Assembly: GCF_900113705.1 (NCBI RefSeq)
Contig: NZ_FOQI01000017.1
Location: 49,409 to 113,408 of the forward strand
Direction of reading: 5' to 3'
Length of the DNA stretch: 64,000 nucleotides
From: Collimonas sp. OK307
GTDB lineage: Bacteria > Pseudomonadota > Gammaproteobacteria > Burkholderiales > Burkholderiaceae_D
Shown in pieces: positions 1 through 8,996 of the stretch. Position numbers and translations under genes: made by a program. Every line of letters starts with the position of its first letter. The first letter of the stretch is position 1. The notes beneath the pieces were generated by a model. It had not been told where the DNA came from. It ran no database searches and was given only the letters and a program-made list of their open reading frames with translations.

Positions 1-2
1 GC

Positions 3-1016
3 GCCGTGTTCACCGAGCGCCTGGTGATGATGGATGCAGTGGATGCCACAGAAGTCGGGACATTCGAAGTCGGCGAGCCGTTCCGCCAGCGCTTCGGCAA
101 TCCCTATGCGGTAATCCACCGTGCCGACATCCACACTGCCATCCTGGAACAGGTGAAAAAAACCCCGCAGGTCGAATTGGTCACCTCCTGCCATATCGAC
201 AGCGTCAGGCAGGATGCCACCGGCGTCACCGTGACCGATCACCAGGGCCGCACCTTCCGCGCCGGCTACCTGATCGGCTGCGACGGCGTCAAGTCGGTGG
301 TGCGCCAGCACGTGGTCGGTGACGACGTGCGCGTCTCCGGCCACGTGGTGTACCGTGCCGTGGTGCCAGCTGAACGCATGCCTATGCCGCTGCGCATGAA
401 CGCGCCAGTGGTGTGGGTCGGCCCCAACTGCCACCTGGTGCACTACCCGCTGCGCGGCGGCGAACAGTACAACCTGGTGGTCACTTTCCACAGCCGCGAT
501 GCGGAAGTATGGGACGTACGCGACGGCAGCAAGGAAGAGGTACTGTCCTACTTCACCGGCATTGACGCGCTGCCGCGCCAGTTGCTGGAGACGCCAGACA
601 ACTGGCGCCGCTGGAGCACCGCCGACCGCCAGCCGGTCGGTAACTGGACCATCGACCGCATCACGCTGCTGGGCGATGCTGCCCACCCGATGCTGCAGTA
701 CCTGGCGCAGGGCGCTTGCATGGCGCTGGAAGACGCAGTGACGCTGGGCGAAGCGATCCGTCACTGCGGCCACGACATGACGGCCGCCTTCTCGCTGTAC
801 CAGCGATCGCGTATCGCCCGCACCGCCCGCGTAGTGCTATCGGCGCGCGAAATGGGGCGGCTGTACCACGCGTCCGGCGTCGAACGCCTGGTGCGCAACG
901 ATCTTTGGAAGGGCCGCGATGCCAACGGCTTCTACGACGCCCTCCAATGGTTGTATGGCTGGACCGCCGCCACCTGCCTGGCCATCGCCACCAATAAGGA
1001 GCAGCAACATGCATAA
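3..1016 (+). CDS. mhbM: 3-hydroxybenzoate 6-hydroxylase (5' end outside window)
   Basis: Group A FAD monooxygenase, expected to hydroxylate 3-hydroxybenzoate to gentisate with NADH. Seen: the FAD/NAD DG motif ([12 protein letters not shown]) about 90 residues into the visible part and the second FAD motif ([11 protein letters not shown]) about residue 222. The N-terminal GxGxxG Rossmann motif is missing because the gene starts before base 1; 337 codons are visible of an expected 400 or so. It ends in TAA at 1014-1016 and overlaps the gentisate dioxygenase start by 8 bases. Substrate is inferred from the neighbours, which form the whole gentisate pathway in the order seen in mhb/nag clusters. 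A salicylate 5-hydroxylase is less likely because that enzyme is a Rieske system. Confidence 0.88.
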   Translation, partial: AVFTERLVMMDAVDATEVGTFEVGEPFRQRFGNPYAVIHRADIHTAILEQVKKTPQVELVTSCHIDSVRQDATGVTVTDHQGRTFRAGYLIGCDGVKSVVRQHVVGDDVRVSGHVVYRAVVPAERMPMPLRMNAPVVWVGPNCHLVHYPLRGGEQYNLVVTFHSRDAEVWDVRDGSKEEVLSYFTGIDALPRQLLETPDNWRRWSTADRQPVGNWTIDRITLLGDAAHPMLQYLAQGACMALEDAVTLGEAIRHCGHDMTAAFSLYQRSRIARTARVVLSAREMGRLYHASGVERLVRNDLWKGRDANGFYDALQWLYGWTAATCLAIATNKEQQHA

Positions 1017-2058
1017 CGATCTGATCGCCGCCCGCCAGTCCCTGTACGACGACATGCAGCAGTTGCACCTGGCGCCGCTGTGGGCCTCGTTGCACACGCT
1101 GGTGCCGAACGAACCGACACCGCCGTATGTGCCGGCACTGTGGCGCTACGAAAATATCCTGCCGCACCTGCGCCGCGCCGGGGAACTGATCTCGGCCGAG
1201 GAAGCCGTGCGGCGCGTACTCGTGCTGGAAAATCCCGCTCTGCCTGGCCGAGCCTCGATCACGCAATCACTGTATGCCGGACTGCAGCTGATCCTGCCGG
1301 GCGAAGTCGCTCCAGCGCACCGCCATACGCAAGCCGCGCTACGCTTCATCGTTAGCGGCAGTGGCGCCTACACAGCCGTCGACGGCGAACGCACAACCAT
1401 GCATCCCGGCGATTTCATCATCACGCCATCCTGGACCTGGCACGACCATGGCAATCTCGGCATCGACGGTCACACAGAACCGGTGGTCTGGCTCGACGGC
1501 CTGGATATTCCAATGTTGCGCTTCTTCGACGCCGGCTTTGCCGAAAACGGCGAGGAAGCAAGCCAACATGTGGCGCGCCCGGAAGGCCAGAGTTACGCGG
1601 CATACGGCAACAACATGGCACCCGTAAAACAGCAGCATGCAACACTCAGCTCGCCGGTGTTCAATTATCCGTACGCCCGTACTCGCGAGGCACTGGAAAC
1701 ACTGCACCGCACCCAGGCCGTCGATGCCTGGCACGGCGTCAAGCTCCGCTACATCAACCCGTTGACCGGTGGTTCGCCAATGCCGACGATCGGCGCCTGC
1801 ATGCAGCTGCTGCCGAAAGGCTTCCGGGGTCAGCGCCACCGCAGCACCGACGGCACCGTCTACAACGTAGTCGAAGGTAGCGGCAGCGTAACCATCGCCG
1901 ACACCCGTTTCATCTTTGCGCCGCGCGACACCTTCGTGGTGCCTTCTTGGGCCACCGTCGCCTTCGACGCGCCCGAGGACGTGGTGCTATTCAGCTTTTC
2001 CGATCGACCGGTGCAACAAGCTATGGGCGTGCTGCGCGAAGCCTTACTACCCGATTAA
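1009..2058 (+). CDS. mhbD: gentisate 1,2-dioxygenase
   Basis: Ring-cleavage dioxygenase that opens gentisate to maleylpyruvate using Fe(II); cytoplasmic, 349 aa, normal for the family. Two cupin domains: the first has the iron ligands H104 and H106 (APAHRHTQ) and a third His at H145 or H147 (SWTWHDHG); the second is degenerate, near residues 265-330 ([14 protein letters not shown]). ATG 1009 is chosen because AAGGAG lies at 995-1000, although the frame stays open upstream to 919. It overlaps the hydroxylase stop, so translation is probably coupled. Equivalent to NagI of naphthalene degraders. Confidence 0.94.
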   Translation: MHNDLIAARQSLYDDMQQLHLAPLWASLHTLVPNEPTPPYVPALWRYENILPHLRRAGELISAEEAVRRVLVLENPALPGRASITQSLYAGLQLILPGEVAPAHRHTQAALRFIVSGSGAYTAVDGERTTMHPGDFIITPSWTWHDHGNLGIDGHTEPVVWLDGLDIPMLRFFDAGFAENGEEASQHVARPEGQSYAAYGNNMAPVKQQHATLSSPVFNYPYARTREALETLHRTQAVDAWHGVKLRYINPLTGGSPMPTIGACMQLLPKGFRGQRHRSTDGTVYNVVEGSGSVTIADTRFIFAPRDTFVVPSWATVAFDAPEDVVLFSFSDRPVQQAMGVLREALLPD

Positions 2059-2084
2059 ACCTCTCATTACATCAAGAGCACATC

Positions 2085-2795
2085 ATGACTGCCAATTTCA
2101 TCTTCCCACCGCAAGCCATCGTCGGTCTGCCCGTCAACGGTTCGGACGCCACCTTCCCGGTGCGCCGCATCTACTGCGTCGGACGCAACTACGCGGCGCA
2201 CGCCCGCGAAATGGGTTTCGACCCGGATCGCGAACCGCCGTTCTTCTTCTGCAAACCGAACGATGCCGCCTCGGTGGTACCGGTGCCCGCCGGCGCCACG
2301 GCGCAACTGCCATACCCGGCCAGCACCGAGAACTACCATCATGAGATTGAGTTGGTAGTCGCCATCGGCAAGGGCGGCAAAGACATTGCACCAGAGGACG
2401 CGGCAGCCCACATCTTCGGTTACGCCGTCGGCCTGGACATGACTCGCCGCGACCTGCAGATGCGCATGCGCGAACAGGGCCGGCCATGGGAGATTGGCAA
2501 GGCCTTCGATTATTCGGCGCCCATCGGCCCGCTGACTCGTCTGGCTGACAGCGGCGAATTGCGTAACGGCATTATCGAGCTGAAAGTCGACGACAAAACC
2601 ACCCAGCGCAGCGACCTCACGCACCTGATCTGGTCCGTCAGCGAAACCATCGCCCAGCTGTCGACGCTGTTCGAACTGCAGCCGGGTGACCTGATTATGA
2701 CCGGCACCCCCGAAGGCGTCGGCCCGGTGGTGCGCGGCCAAACCATGGTCGCGCACATCGCCGGCTTGACGCCGATTACAGTCAAGATGGTCTGA
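2085..2795 (+). CDS. mhbH: fumarylpyruvate hydrolase (FAH family)
   Basis: Hydrolyses fumarylpyruvate to fumarate and pyruvate, the last step of the glutathione-dependent gentisate pathway. 236 aa from ATG 2085. FAH-fold metal ligands are visible as E87-x-E89 (HHEIELVV) and D118 (GLDMTRRDLQ); the closing family motif GDLIMTGTPEGVGP is also present. Starts 26 bases after the dioxygenase stop in the same operon. Equivalent to NagK. An acylpyruvate hydrolase of other specificity cannot be excluded from sequence, but context is decisive. Confidence 0.93.
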   Translation: MTANFIFPPQAIVGLPVNGSDATFPVRRIYCVGRNYAAHAREMGFDPDREPPFFFCKPNDAASVVPVPAGATAQLPYPASTENYHHEIELVVAIGKGGKDIAPEDAAAHIFGYAVGLDMTRRDLQMRMREQGRPWEIGKAFDYSAPIGPLTRLADSGELRNGIIELKVDDKTTQRSDLTHLIWSVSETIAQLSTLFELQPGDLIMTGTPEGVGPVVRGQTMVAHIAGLTPITVKMV

Positions 2796-2880
2796 TACCT
2801 CGTTGCGGCCAGCCAGCAGGCCACAGAAGCCTGCGGTGATCGCATTCGACAACGCTACAACCACAACGCACGGAGACATG

Positions 2881-4248
2881 ATGCCTACCTCACCCACTAT
2901 GGATGTCCAGCAGTTCATCGACAGCCACCCCTTTTCCCGCTTCCAGAAACAGCTGCTGGTACTGTGTTTTCTGGTGGTCGCCATCGACGGCTTCGACACG
3001 GCATCAATCGGTTTCATCGCCCCGGCGCTGCGCGCCGAATGGCACCTGACAGCCGCCAGCCTGGCGCCTCTGTTCGGTATCGGCCTGTTCGGCCTGATGT
3101 CCGGCGCGTTGCTACTCGGCCCATTGGCGGACCGCTATGGCCGCAAGCCGGTGCTGCTGCTGTCGGTCGGCTTCTTCGCCATCGCCAGCCTGCTATCGGC
3201 CTTCGCCACCGGCCTGCCGATGCTGCTGGTGCTGCGTTTCCTCACCGGTCTGGGGCTGGGCGGCGCGATGCCGAGCGCAATCACACTGACTTCCGAATAC
3301 TGCCCACAGCCACGCCGCGCCAGTCTGGTGACATTGATGTTCTGCGGCTTCACGCTAGGTTCCGCGTTCGGCGGCCTGATCGCCGCGCAGCTTCTGGCAT
3401 CGATAGGCTGGCGTGGCGTGCTGATGATCGGCGGCGCCTTGCCGCTGTTGCTATTACCGGCGCTGTGGATGGCGCTGCCGGAATCACTGCGCTGGATGGT
3501 GATGCGCGGTCGCGGCGCGGTCGCTATCGCAGCTCTGGCCTCGCGGATCGAGGCGCGATCCGGGCACGCCCTGCCACAGCTGGTGGTCAGCGATCGCAAG
3601 CAACCCGGTTCCCCGGTCGCCCAGTTGTTCCGTCCCGGCCTGCTGGGTGGCACGCTGCTGTTGTGGAGTACCTTCTTCATGAGTCTTCTGATTATCTACC
3701 TGCTCTCCAGCTGGCTACCGACGTTGCTCAGTGGCGCGGGCCACAGCTTGTCGCAGGCTTCCTTCATCAGCTCCGCGTTCCAGATCGGCGGCACCGCCGG
3801 CGCCATCCTGCTGGGCCGCTGGATGGACCGCTACCGCCCCCAACGCGTGCTGGCGATCGCCTACCTGGCGGCCGCCGTGTGCATCGTGGCTGTTGGCCTG
3901 TCGACCGATAACGTCCCATTGCTAGTGCTGGCCGTGTTCGGCGTCGGCTTCGGCGTTAGCGGCTCGCAGGTCGGCGCCAACGCGCTGGCTGCCGCTTTCT
4001 ATCCGACTGCCAGCCGCGCTACGGGCGTCAGCTGGGCCTCAGCCGTCGGCCGCAGCGGATCAGTGGTCGGCTCCATGGTCGGTGGCGCGCTGCTAGCTGC
4101 GCAACTGAGCAATCAGACCATTTTCCTGCTGCTGGCTATTCCCGCCGTGCTGGCTGCCTGCGCCTTGCTAGCAATGGGCCGGCTGCAAGACCGGGCGAAG
4201 GCAGCTTTTGTCACACCTACTACAGTCACTGAAAGTACCGCAACATGA
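2881..4248 (+). CDS. mhbT: aromatic acid:H+ symporter, MFS (AAHS family)
   Basis: Twelve-helix inner-membrane importer, probably for 3-hydroxybenzoate or gentisate. 455 aa. The AAHS signature DGFDTASIGFIAPAL lies in the first helix (about residues 35-49) and the MFS loop motif GPLADRYGRKP follows between helices 2 and 3. Of two adjacent ATGs (2878, 2881) the second is better spaced from GGAG at 2872-2875. A longer frame from TTG 2803 has no ribosome site. Overlaps the downstream isomerase by 4 bases (ATGA), so co-translated. Confidence 0.9.
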   Translation: MPTSPTMDVQQFIDSHPFSRFQKQLLVLCFLVVAIDGFDTASIGFIAPALRAEWHLTAASLAPLFGIGLFGLMSGALLLGPLADRYGRKPVLLLSVGFFAIASLLSAFATGLPMLLVLRFLTGLGLGGAMPSAITLTSEYCPQPRRASLVTLMFCGFTLGSAFGGLIAAQLLASIGWRGVLMIGGALPLLLLPALWMALPESLRWMVMRGRGAVAIAALASRIEARSGHALPQLVVSDRKQPGSPVAQLFRPGLLGGTLLLWSTFFMSLLIIYLLSSWLPTLLSGAGHSLSQASFISSAFQIGGTAGAILLGRWMDRYRPQRVLAIAYLAAAVCIVAVGLSTDNVPLLVLAVFGVGFGVSGSQVGANALAAAFYPTASRATGVSWASAVGRSGSVVGSMVGGALLAAQLSNQTIFLLLAIPAVLAACALLAMGRLQDRAKAAFVTPTTVTESTAT

Positions 4249-4889
4249 AACTGCATACCTATTACCGTAGCTCCGCGTCCTATCGCGTGCGTATTGCACT
4301 GAACCTGAAGCAGTTCGATGTCGATGAGGCCTACATCCACCTGTCGCGCAACGGCGGCGAACAATTCAGCGCCGCGTTTGACGCGCTCAATCCCCAGCAC
4401 CTGCTGCCAGTGCTGGAGGATGACGGCCTGCTGCTGACGCAGTCGCTAGCCATCATCGAGTACCTGGACGAAACCCGTCCTGTGCTGCCGCTGCTGCCAT
4501 CGGACGCCGCCGGGCGCGCCCGCGTACGCGCGCTGTCGCAGGCGATTGCCTGCGACATCCATCCGCTAAACAATCTACGCGTGCTGAAATACCTGAGCGA
4601 GCAATTGCAGGTGACACCGGACCAGAAGAATGCATGGTATCGCCACTGGGTTGCACTCGGGCTGCAGGGACTGGAGCAGCGACTGGCAAGCGATGGCGCC
4701 ACCGGGGCTTTTTGTCACGGCGACACACCGACCATGGCCGATTGCTGCCTGTCCCCGCAACTCTACAATGCGCGCCGCTTCGAATGTGACCTCTCGCCCT
4801 ACCCGACGCTGACGCGCATCGACGCCAACTGCGAAGCGTTGCCAGCCTTCCGCGACGCCGCACCGGATCGCCAGCGAGATGCCGAATAA
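4245..4889 (+). CDS. mhbI: maleylpyruvate isomerase (zeta-class GST)
   Basis: Glutathione-dependent cis-trans isomerase converting maleylpyruvate to fumarylpyruvate. 214 aa. The zeta-class glutathione site is seen at residues 9-19 as SSASYRVRIAL. The position that is Cys in maleylacetoacetate isomerases is Ala, as is tolerated in NagL-type maleylpyruvate isomerases. It overlaps the transporter gene by ATGA. Maleylacetoacetate isomerase is the alternative name, but no homogentisate genes are nearby. Confidence 0.9.
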   Translation: MKLHTYYRSSASYRVRIALNLKQFDVDEAYIHLSRNGGEQFSAAFDALNPQHLLPVLEDDGLLLTQSLAIIEYLDETRPVLPLLPSDAAGRARVRALSQAIACDIHPLNNLRVLKYLSEQLQVTPDQKNAWYRHWVALGLQGLEQRLASDGATGAFCHGDTPTMADCCLSPQLYNARRFECDLSPYPTLTRIDANCEALPAFRDAAPDRQRDAE

Positions 4890-4936
4890 CACCACGCAGC
4901 ACCATAAAACATAAAACATAAAACGGAGACCCCAAT

Positions 4937-6025
4937 ATGAAAAGCATCACCTACGGCGCGCTCGCGCTGGCAACTCTGAACGCCGTTACGGCACAGGCCC
5001 AAAGCCAGGTTACGATGTACGGCGTCGTCGACACCGGCCTGGCTTACACTACAAATGTCAATGCCGCCGGCAACGCCCAGGTCAAGATGCCCAGCCTGAC
5101 TGGCAGTCTGCCATCGCGTATCGGCTTCAAGGTAACGGAGGATCTGGGTGGCGGCCTGCAGGCGCTGTTCGTGCTGGAGAACGGCTTCAGCGTCGACTCC
5201 GGCAGCATCAACCAGGGCGGCCGCCTGTTCGGACGCCAATCCTGGGTTGGTTTGAAAAACGCCTACGGCACGCTGATGCTGGGCCGGCAGGTCAACATGA
5301 CTTACCTCGCTACGCAAAAAGCAGACGTGCTCGGACCGAATCTGTTCTCAATCAGCAGCATGGACCCGTACCTGCCAAATGCCCGAAGCGACAACGCCAT
5401 CGGCTATCTGGGCAATTTCTCCGACCTCGTGATCGGCGGCACCTACAGCACCGGGCGCGACACGTCCTCGGCTGGCGGCGCCGCCGGCACCGGCTGCGCC
5501 GGTGAAGTGGCGGGCAACGCCAAGGCCTGTCGCCAGATCACTGCGCTGATCGGCTATGAAAGCACGCGCTACGGCATCAATACGTCCTACGACATTTTGT
5601 ATGGCGGTCCCGGTGCCGCCAATGGATTGACCAGTGCCGACAATCACGACCAGCGAGTGACTGCCAATGGCTACGTGATCATAGGCTCCACCAAAATCGG
5701 CGCCGGCGTAATAGCCCGCCGGGTGCGCGCCGCCACCGGCACAACCACCTCAGACTTGTACTATGCCGGCGTGACTCAGCCTTTGTCGCCATTGCTACAG
5801 CTGGACGTGCAGGCAGCGCGCCGCAATGTCAAGGACAGCAGCGATGACACCACGATGCTGGTGGCCAGGCTCAGCTACTTCCTGTCGAAACGAACCTTGC
5901 TGTATTCGGCGATAGGCTCCATGAGCAACGAGGGCAACGCAGCCATCGCGCTCGAAGCCGGCGGCACCGTCGGTGCAGGCAAGCGCCAGAACGGTGTCAT
6001 GGCGGGCTTACGGCATATGTTCTAA
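4937..6025 (+). CDS. Gram-negative porin (porin_4 / OmpC-like)
   Basis: Trimeric outer-membrane porin of the neutral beta-proteobacterial type, 362 aa. Signal peptide residues 1-22 (ends AQAQ|SQVTMYG); the mature start VTMYGVVDTGL and the C-terminal aromatic end (GLRHMF) are typical of 16-stranded porins. GGAG (4925-4928) precedes ATG 4937. Being last in the gentisate operon, it probably lets the aromatic acid through the outer membrane, which is inferred from position only. Confidence 0.9.
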   Translation: MKSITYGALALATLNAVTAQAQSQVTMYGVVDTGLAYTTNVNAAGNAQVKMPSLTGSLPSRIGFKVTEDLGGGLQALFVLENGFSVDSGSINQGGRLFGRQSWVGLKNAYGTLMLGRQVNMTYLATQKADVLGPNLFSISSMDPYLPNARSDNAIGYLGNFSDLVIGGTYSTGRDTSSAGGAAGTGCAGEVAGNAKACRQITALIGYESTRYGINTSYDILYGGPGAANGLTSADNHDQRVTANGYVIIGSTKIGAGVIARRVRAATGTTTSDLYYAGVTQPLSPLLQLDVQAARRNVKDSSDDTTMLVARLSYFLSKRTLLYSAIGSMSNEGNAAIALEAGGTVGAGKRQNGVMAGLRHMF

Positions 6026-6532
6026 ACGACACTCTATCAGAGCACGCCGACGTAGTTCTCCGCCAGCTCCGCACGCTGCGTCTTGGGCTCAAACGGCGTC
6101 GCGTCGGTAAAGATATCCGAGTTCATCCACCAGTTGCGGCACGATCTCGAACAAATCCCCGACAATACCGTAGTCCGCTACCGGGAAAATCGGGGTTTCT
6201 TCATCCTTATTGATGGCCACGATGACGCTGGAATCTTTCATCCCGGCCAAATGCTGGATCGCGCCGGAAATACCGACCGCGATGTACAACTGCGGCGCAA
6301 CGATCTTGCCGGTTTGTCCGACTTGCCAGTCGTTCGGCACGAAGCCCGAATCCACGGCGGCGCGCGAAGCACCCATTGCGGCGCCCAGTTTGTCGGCCAA
6401 AGGTTCCAGGATCTTGAAATTGTCCGCCGATCCCATGCCGCGCCCGCAGGATACGATAACCTTGGCTGCCGTCAGTTCCGGCCGGTCTGACTTAGCCACT
6501 TCGCGCCAAACAAAAACGGAGGTACGCAACAA
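6026..6532 (-). pseudogene. etfA remnant (electron transfer flavoprotein alpha, C-terminal part)
   Basis: The minus-strand frame 6532-6089 encodes the C-terminal FAD domain of EtfA (for example [50 protein letters not shown]), only about 145 of the usual 310 residues. The first dozen residues are not EtfA-like, so the 5' half is gone. The normally invariant SGGRG is SCGRG. After the EtfA end the frame reads YLYRRDAV and stops, while another frame carries a coding-like 28-residue tail that ends in AELAENYVGVL at about 6033. No partner etfB is present. A decayed relic next to the porin. Confidence 0.8.
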
Positions 6533-6593
6533 AGCGACGTCTGACGTGCAACACTCGCTTTCACATGCTACTGGCGCACCCCAAATGCGTTAG

Positions 6594-6650
6594 TTGGACT
6601 CCTATTTTTTTGCTAAATGGATCCCTCTTTTAAGGCTCACGGGGTTCTAT
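6594..6650 (+). promoter_or_regulatory. direct-repeat promoter element, copy 1
   Basis: TTGGACTCCT at 6594 and ATGGATCCC at 6617 repeat with a 23-base period, followed by a TATCAT box (about 6648). The same layout is found at 6940, 7703 and 32133. No intact gene follows; a terminator lies at 6736. Probably an operator for a MocR-type regulator, inferred from the copy beside the MocR genes. Confidence 0.5.
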
Positions 6651-6735
6651 CATGAAGCCTCCGAATCACTTCATATCCAGCTCGAAAGTTGCGTAGTCTG
6701 TTGCATGCAACGTGTCATTACAGTCCTCTCCCTTG

Positions 6736-6761
6736 AGCCCGGAAACAACGGGCTTTTTTTT
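6736..6761 (+). terminator. intrinsic terminator
   Basis: Perfect 6-bp stem AGCCCG/CGGGCT with a 7-base loop followed by eight T residues. It lies about 90 bases after the copy 1 promoter element, with no gene between. Confidence 0.75.
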
Positions 6762-6939
6762 CAAGCGTTATTCGATTGCCAATCCTGCCGCAATTAGTGA
6801 ATATAAGCAGCGATCAAATCGGCAATTTCTAGCTACGAAATCATTCTCTCCAAACGCCTATCCTTCCGCCCGTGCGGCAAATTTACCTATCCCATTTTTT
6901 GGGTGAAATATATAACTGGAGCAATTCCAAGTCCGTTCA
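6762..6939. other. intergenic, nothing recognised
   Basis: AT-rich stretch between the terminator and the second promoter element. Short open frames here have no ribosome site and no recognisable protein. Confidence 0.5.
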
Positions 6940-6998
6940 TTGGACTCCCATTTTCTGTCTAATTGGCTACCCAACTACGGTTTTCCTAGTTATATCAT
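6940..6998 (+). promoter_or_regulatory. direct-repeat promoter element, copy 2
   Basis: TTGGACTCCC at 6940 and TTGGCTACCC at 6963 repeat with a 23-base period, followed by TATCAT at 6993-6998. It drives the truncated AhpD-like gene at 7043 and probably the cupin behind it. Confidence 0.6.
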
Positions 6999-7042
6999 GA
7001 GTTCTCTCACTCACATCACTTAAGTACATAAAGGAGAATCTC

Positions 7043-7189
7043 TTGGATACCCGCATCGACTTCTACAAATCGTCTCCGGACGCACTGAAGGCACTGCCGG
7101 CGTGGAGACTGCGGTCGCACGACTCGGACCGGAGCCGTCTTTGCTCGAAACGGCTTGCCATCAGCGCCCGCAAGATGCCGACAGTCTGA
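7043..7189 (+). pseudogene. truncated, frameshifted AhpD-like (carboxymuconolactone decarboxylase family) gene
   Basis: AAGGAG followed by a TTG start at 7043 gives DTRIDFYKSSPDALKA, nearly the same as the start of the intact gene at 32222. A frame change then occurs: the other frame reads GVETAVARLGPEPSLLET, matching LEGAIAKMGLEPSLL of the intact copy. The CxxC catalytic part is deleted and only a DARK-like scrap is left before TGA 7187. The promoter and leader are conserved too, so this is a decayed duplicate of the whole 32.1-32.7 kb unit. Confidence 0.82.
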
Positions 7190-7199
7190 GGAGAAATAC

Positions 7200-7619
7200 A
7201 TGACACTCAATAAAACGTTGCGCTACGCGCTGACGCTGGCCTCGCTGACGTTGTCTATGGCCTCATTCGCACATGATGACAAACATGGCGATGAAGTCAT
7301 CACCCTTTTGCAAAAGCAGTCTCTGGCGGATGCGTCAGGGAAAAGCGGGGTGATGCTCACAGTCGCCTATGGCCCGGGAGAATCGTCAATCCCGCATCTG
7401 CACCCAGGATCTATTTTTGCCTACGTGCTTGAGGGCGAAGTTATTTCACAGTTGGAGGGGCAAGCGCCGGTAAGATACAAAACCGGAGAGTCGTGGTATG
7501 AGCCGCCAAGCACCCCTCACCTGATATCAAAAAACGCCAGTCCGACAAAACCCGCCAAGTTGTTAGTGTGGTCATTGGTCGAGGACGGCAAGCAAGTTAC
7601 CGTTCCACTCAGTAAATGA
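7200..7619 (+). CDS. secreted cupin-domain protein
   Basis: 139 aa with an N-terminal signal peptide (cleavage near SMASFA|HDD) and a single cupin barrel. Motif 1 is GPGESSIPHLHPGSIFAYVLEGEV with the metal-type HxH and motif 2 is ESWYEPPSTPH. Probably a small periplasmic metal-binding cupin; the reaction is unknown. GAGGAG at 7188-7193 sets ATG 7200. It sits directly behind the decayed AhpD-like gene, with which it presumably shared the copy 2 promoter. Confidence 0.8.
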   Translation: MTLNKTLRYALTLASLTLSMASFAHDDKHGDEVITLLQKQSLADASGKSGVMLTVAYGPGESSIPHLHPGSIFAYVLEGEVISQLEGQAPVRYKTGESWYEPPSTPHLISKNASPTKPAKLLVWSLVEDGKQVTVPLSK

Positions 7620-7702
7620 CCTTCCGAATCAACTGATCCTGCAAGTTGCGGCAACACGAGGCGCGCAAATAACACGGGGGGCTACATTTCCATTTATGTC
7701 CG

Positions 7703-7779
7703 TTGGCCCCCTCATTTTCATCCAAATTGGCTACCTGTTTTGCAGCACAAGTCTTTTATCATCTGAAGCAATACCCTCT
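7703..7779 (+). promoter_or_regulatory. direct-repeat promoter element, copy 3
   Basis: TTGGCCCCCT at 7703 and TTGGCTACC at 7727 repeat with a 24-base period, followed by a TTTTATCAT box. It precedes the membrane protein gene at 7794. Confidence 0.55.
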
Positions 7780-7793
7780 ACTTCGCAAATGCT

Positions 7794-8831
7794 ATGCACA
7801 CTGGCTCGGGAATTCTGGATCGATCGTCGCTCGGAAGTGGCTCGTTGTTCGTAGCACCTGCCATGCTTGCACTTTTCTATCCGTTTTTCTTGAAGGGATT
7901 CAATTTCAGCCTTGTCACAGACGGCCCGTCCTTATCGCCGGTGCTCATGCTGGCACTGGCATTTTCCGTTCCATCATATGGCTTTTTTGCCAGCCTAAAA
8001 CTGGGACGTATCGCCCAGCCTGATCTATCTCAAGTGATCGCTAAGCGATTGGCTCTCCTGGCTGTGGCAACGCCACCAATTTACACCGCAACGGGAGTGC
8101 TACTGTACATGGCTGGCGATCCGATAGCCGATACCACCTTATGGATAATCGGCTGGGCACTCATTGCCTTTTACAGCATCATTTCCATGAGACGTGCGAA
8201 AGGAACTCCGGTCGGTGCCGTCACTGCGTCGCCACGCCTACGCATAATGCACGGGATCAGTGCGCTTTGCATCATCGTGCTATTTTTAACGATGCACCTA
8301 TTGAACCACCTTGCCGGGTTACTCAGCGAGGAGACACATCGCCATGTAATGGACATGTTTCGCATGATCTACCGCGCTCGGCTGATTGAACCGATGATAG
8401 TTTTTCTTTTCTTTTTTCAAGTCGTTTCGGGACTCGGTCTTCTGCGCATCCACACTTTGCGGCCAGCCGATTTTTTCCGGACACTGCAGATAGCATCTGG
8501 CGCTTATCTGGTGTTCTTCATACTGGCACACATGAATTCGGTATTTATCTTCGCTCGTCGCTTCGCACACATTCTTACAGACTGGGATTTCGCTACCGGC
8601 GCACCAACCGGTTTGATTCAAGATGCTTGGAATATCCGCCTGGTACCGCACTACTATCTTGGCGTGTTCCTGGTGTTGTCCCACTTGGTGTTGGGCTGTC
8701 GAATTGTCGCTCTCGGGCACGGCGTCCGTCGTCTCCTGGCAGATCGATACGCGAAGGTAGGCATTGCTCTCTCTGCCGGAGCGGCATTGGCAATCATGCT
8801 TGGTATGACCGGGATCCATTTTATCCACTAG
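7794..8831 (+). CDS. multi-pass membrane protein, cytochrome b-like topology
   Basis: 345 aa with about eight to nine hydrophobic segments. Histidines lie within or beside helices (MHLLNHLAG near residue 165, LAHMNSV near residue 245), a pattern like the haem-binding helices of succinate dehydrogenase/fumarate reductase membrane subunits. I do not recognise the family. No strong ribosome site precedes ATG 7794. It follows promoter copy 3, suggesting control with the AhpD-like and cupin genes. Function unknown. Confidence 0.6.
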   Translation: MHTGSGILDRSSLGSGSLFVAPAMLALFYPFFLKGFNFSLVTDGPSLSPVLMLALAFSVPSYGFFASLKLGRIAQPDLSQVIAKRLALLAVATPPIYTATGVLLYMAGDPIADTTLWIIGWALIAFYSIISMRRAKGTPVGAVTASPRLRIMHGISALCIIVLFLTMHLLNHLAGLLSEETHRHVMDMFRMIYRARLIEPMIVFLFFFQVVSGLGLLRIHTLRPADFFRTLQIASGAYLVFFILAHMNSVFIFARRFAHILTDWDFATGAPTGLIQDAWNIRLVPHYYLGVFLVLSHLVLGCRIVALGHGVRRLLADRYAKVGIALSAGAALAIMLGMTGIHFIH

Positions 8832-8879
8832 TCAGGCCGGTAATTATCGATACTGGACTCACCTCCAAATAGGAAGAAA

Positions 8880-8996
8880 ATGTTCAACATCGCCGACACT
8901 GCCATTCCGCTCGTCGATCTGCAAGAATCGGATATTGCGGCCATAGCGACCTCGTCGCTGGGCATTCTTTCGCAGGCGGGGTCGAAATGCCACTGA
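8880..8996 (+). CDS. small ORF (38 aa) ahead of the efflux operon
   Basis: ATG 8880 follows AGGAAGAA and the frame runs 38 codons to TGA 8994, overlapping the start of the outer-membrane channel gene (ATG 8987) by 10 bases. The channel gene has no clear ribosome site of its own, so this could be a leader peptide that couples translation, or a gene remnant. No homology recognised. Confidence 0.35.
   Translation: MFNIADTAIPLVDLQESDIAAIATSSLGILSQAGSKCH

Noticed and set aside
661..1266. Long minus-strand open frame opposite the hydroxylase and dioxygenase genes
   Set aside because: Shadow of GC-rich genes; Arg/Pro-rich, no ribosome site, both real genes are well supported.
2067..3017. 316-codon minus-strand frame opposite the hydrolase and transporter
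   Set aside because: Antisense to two confident genes with conserved motifs; composition is that of an antisense shadow.
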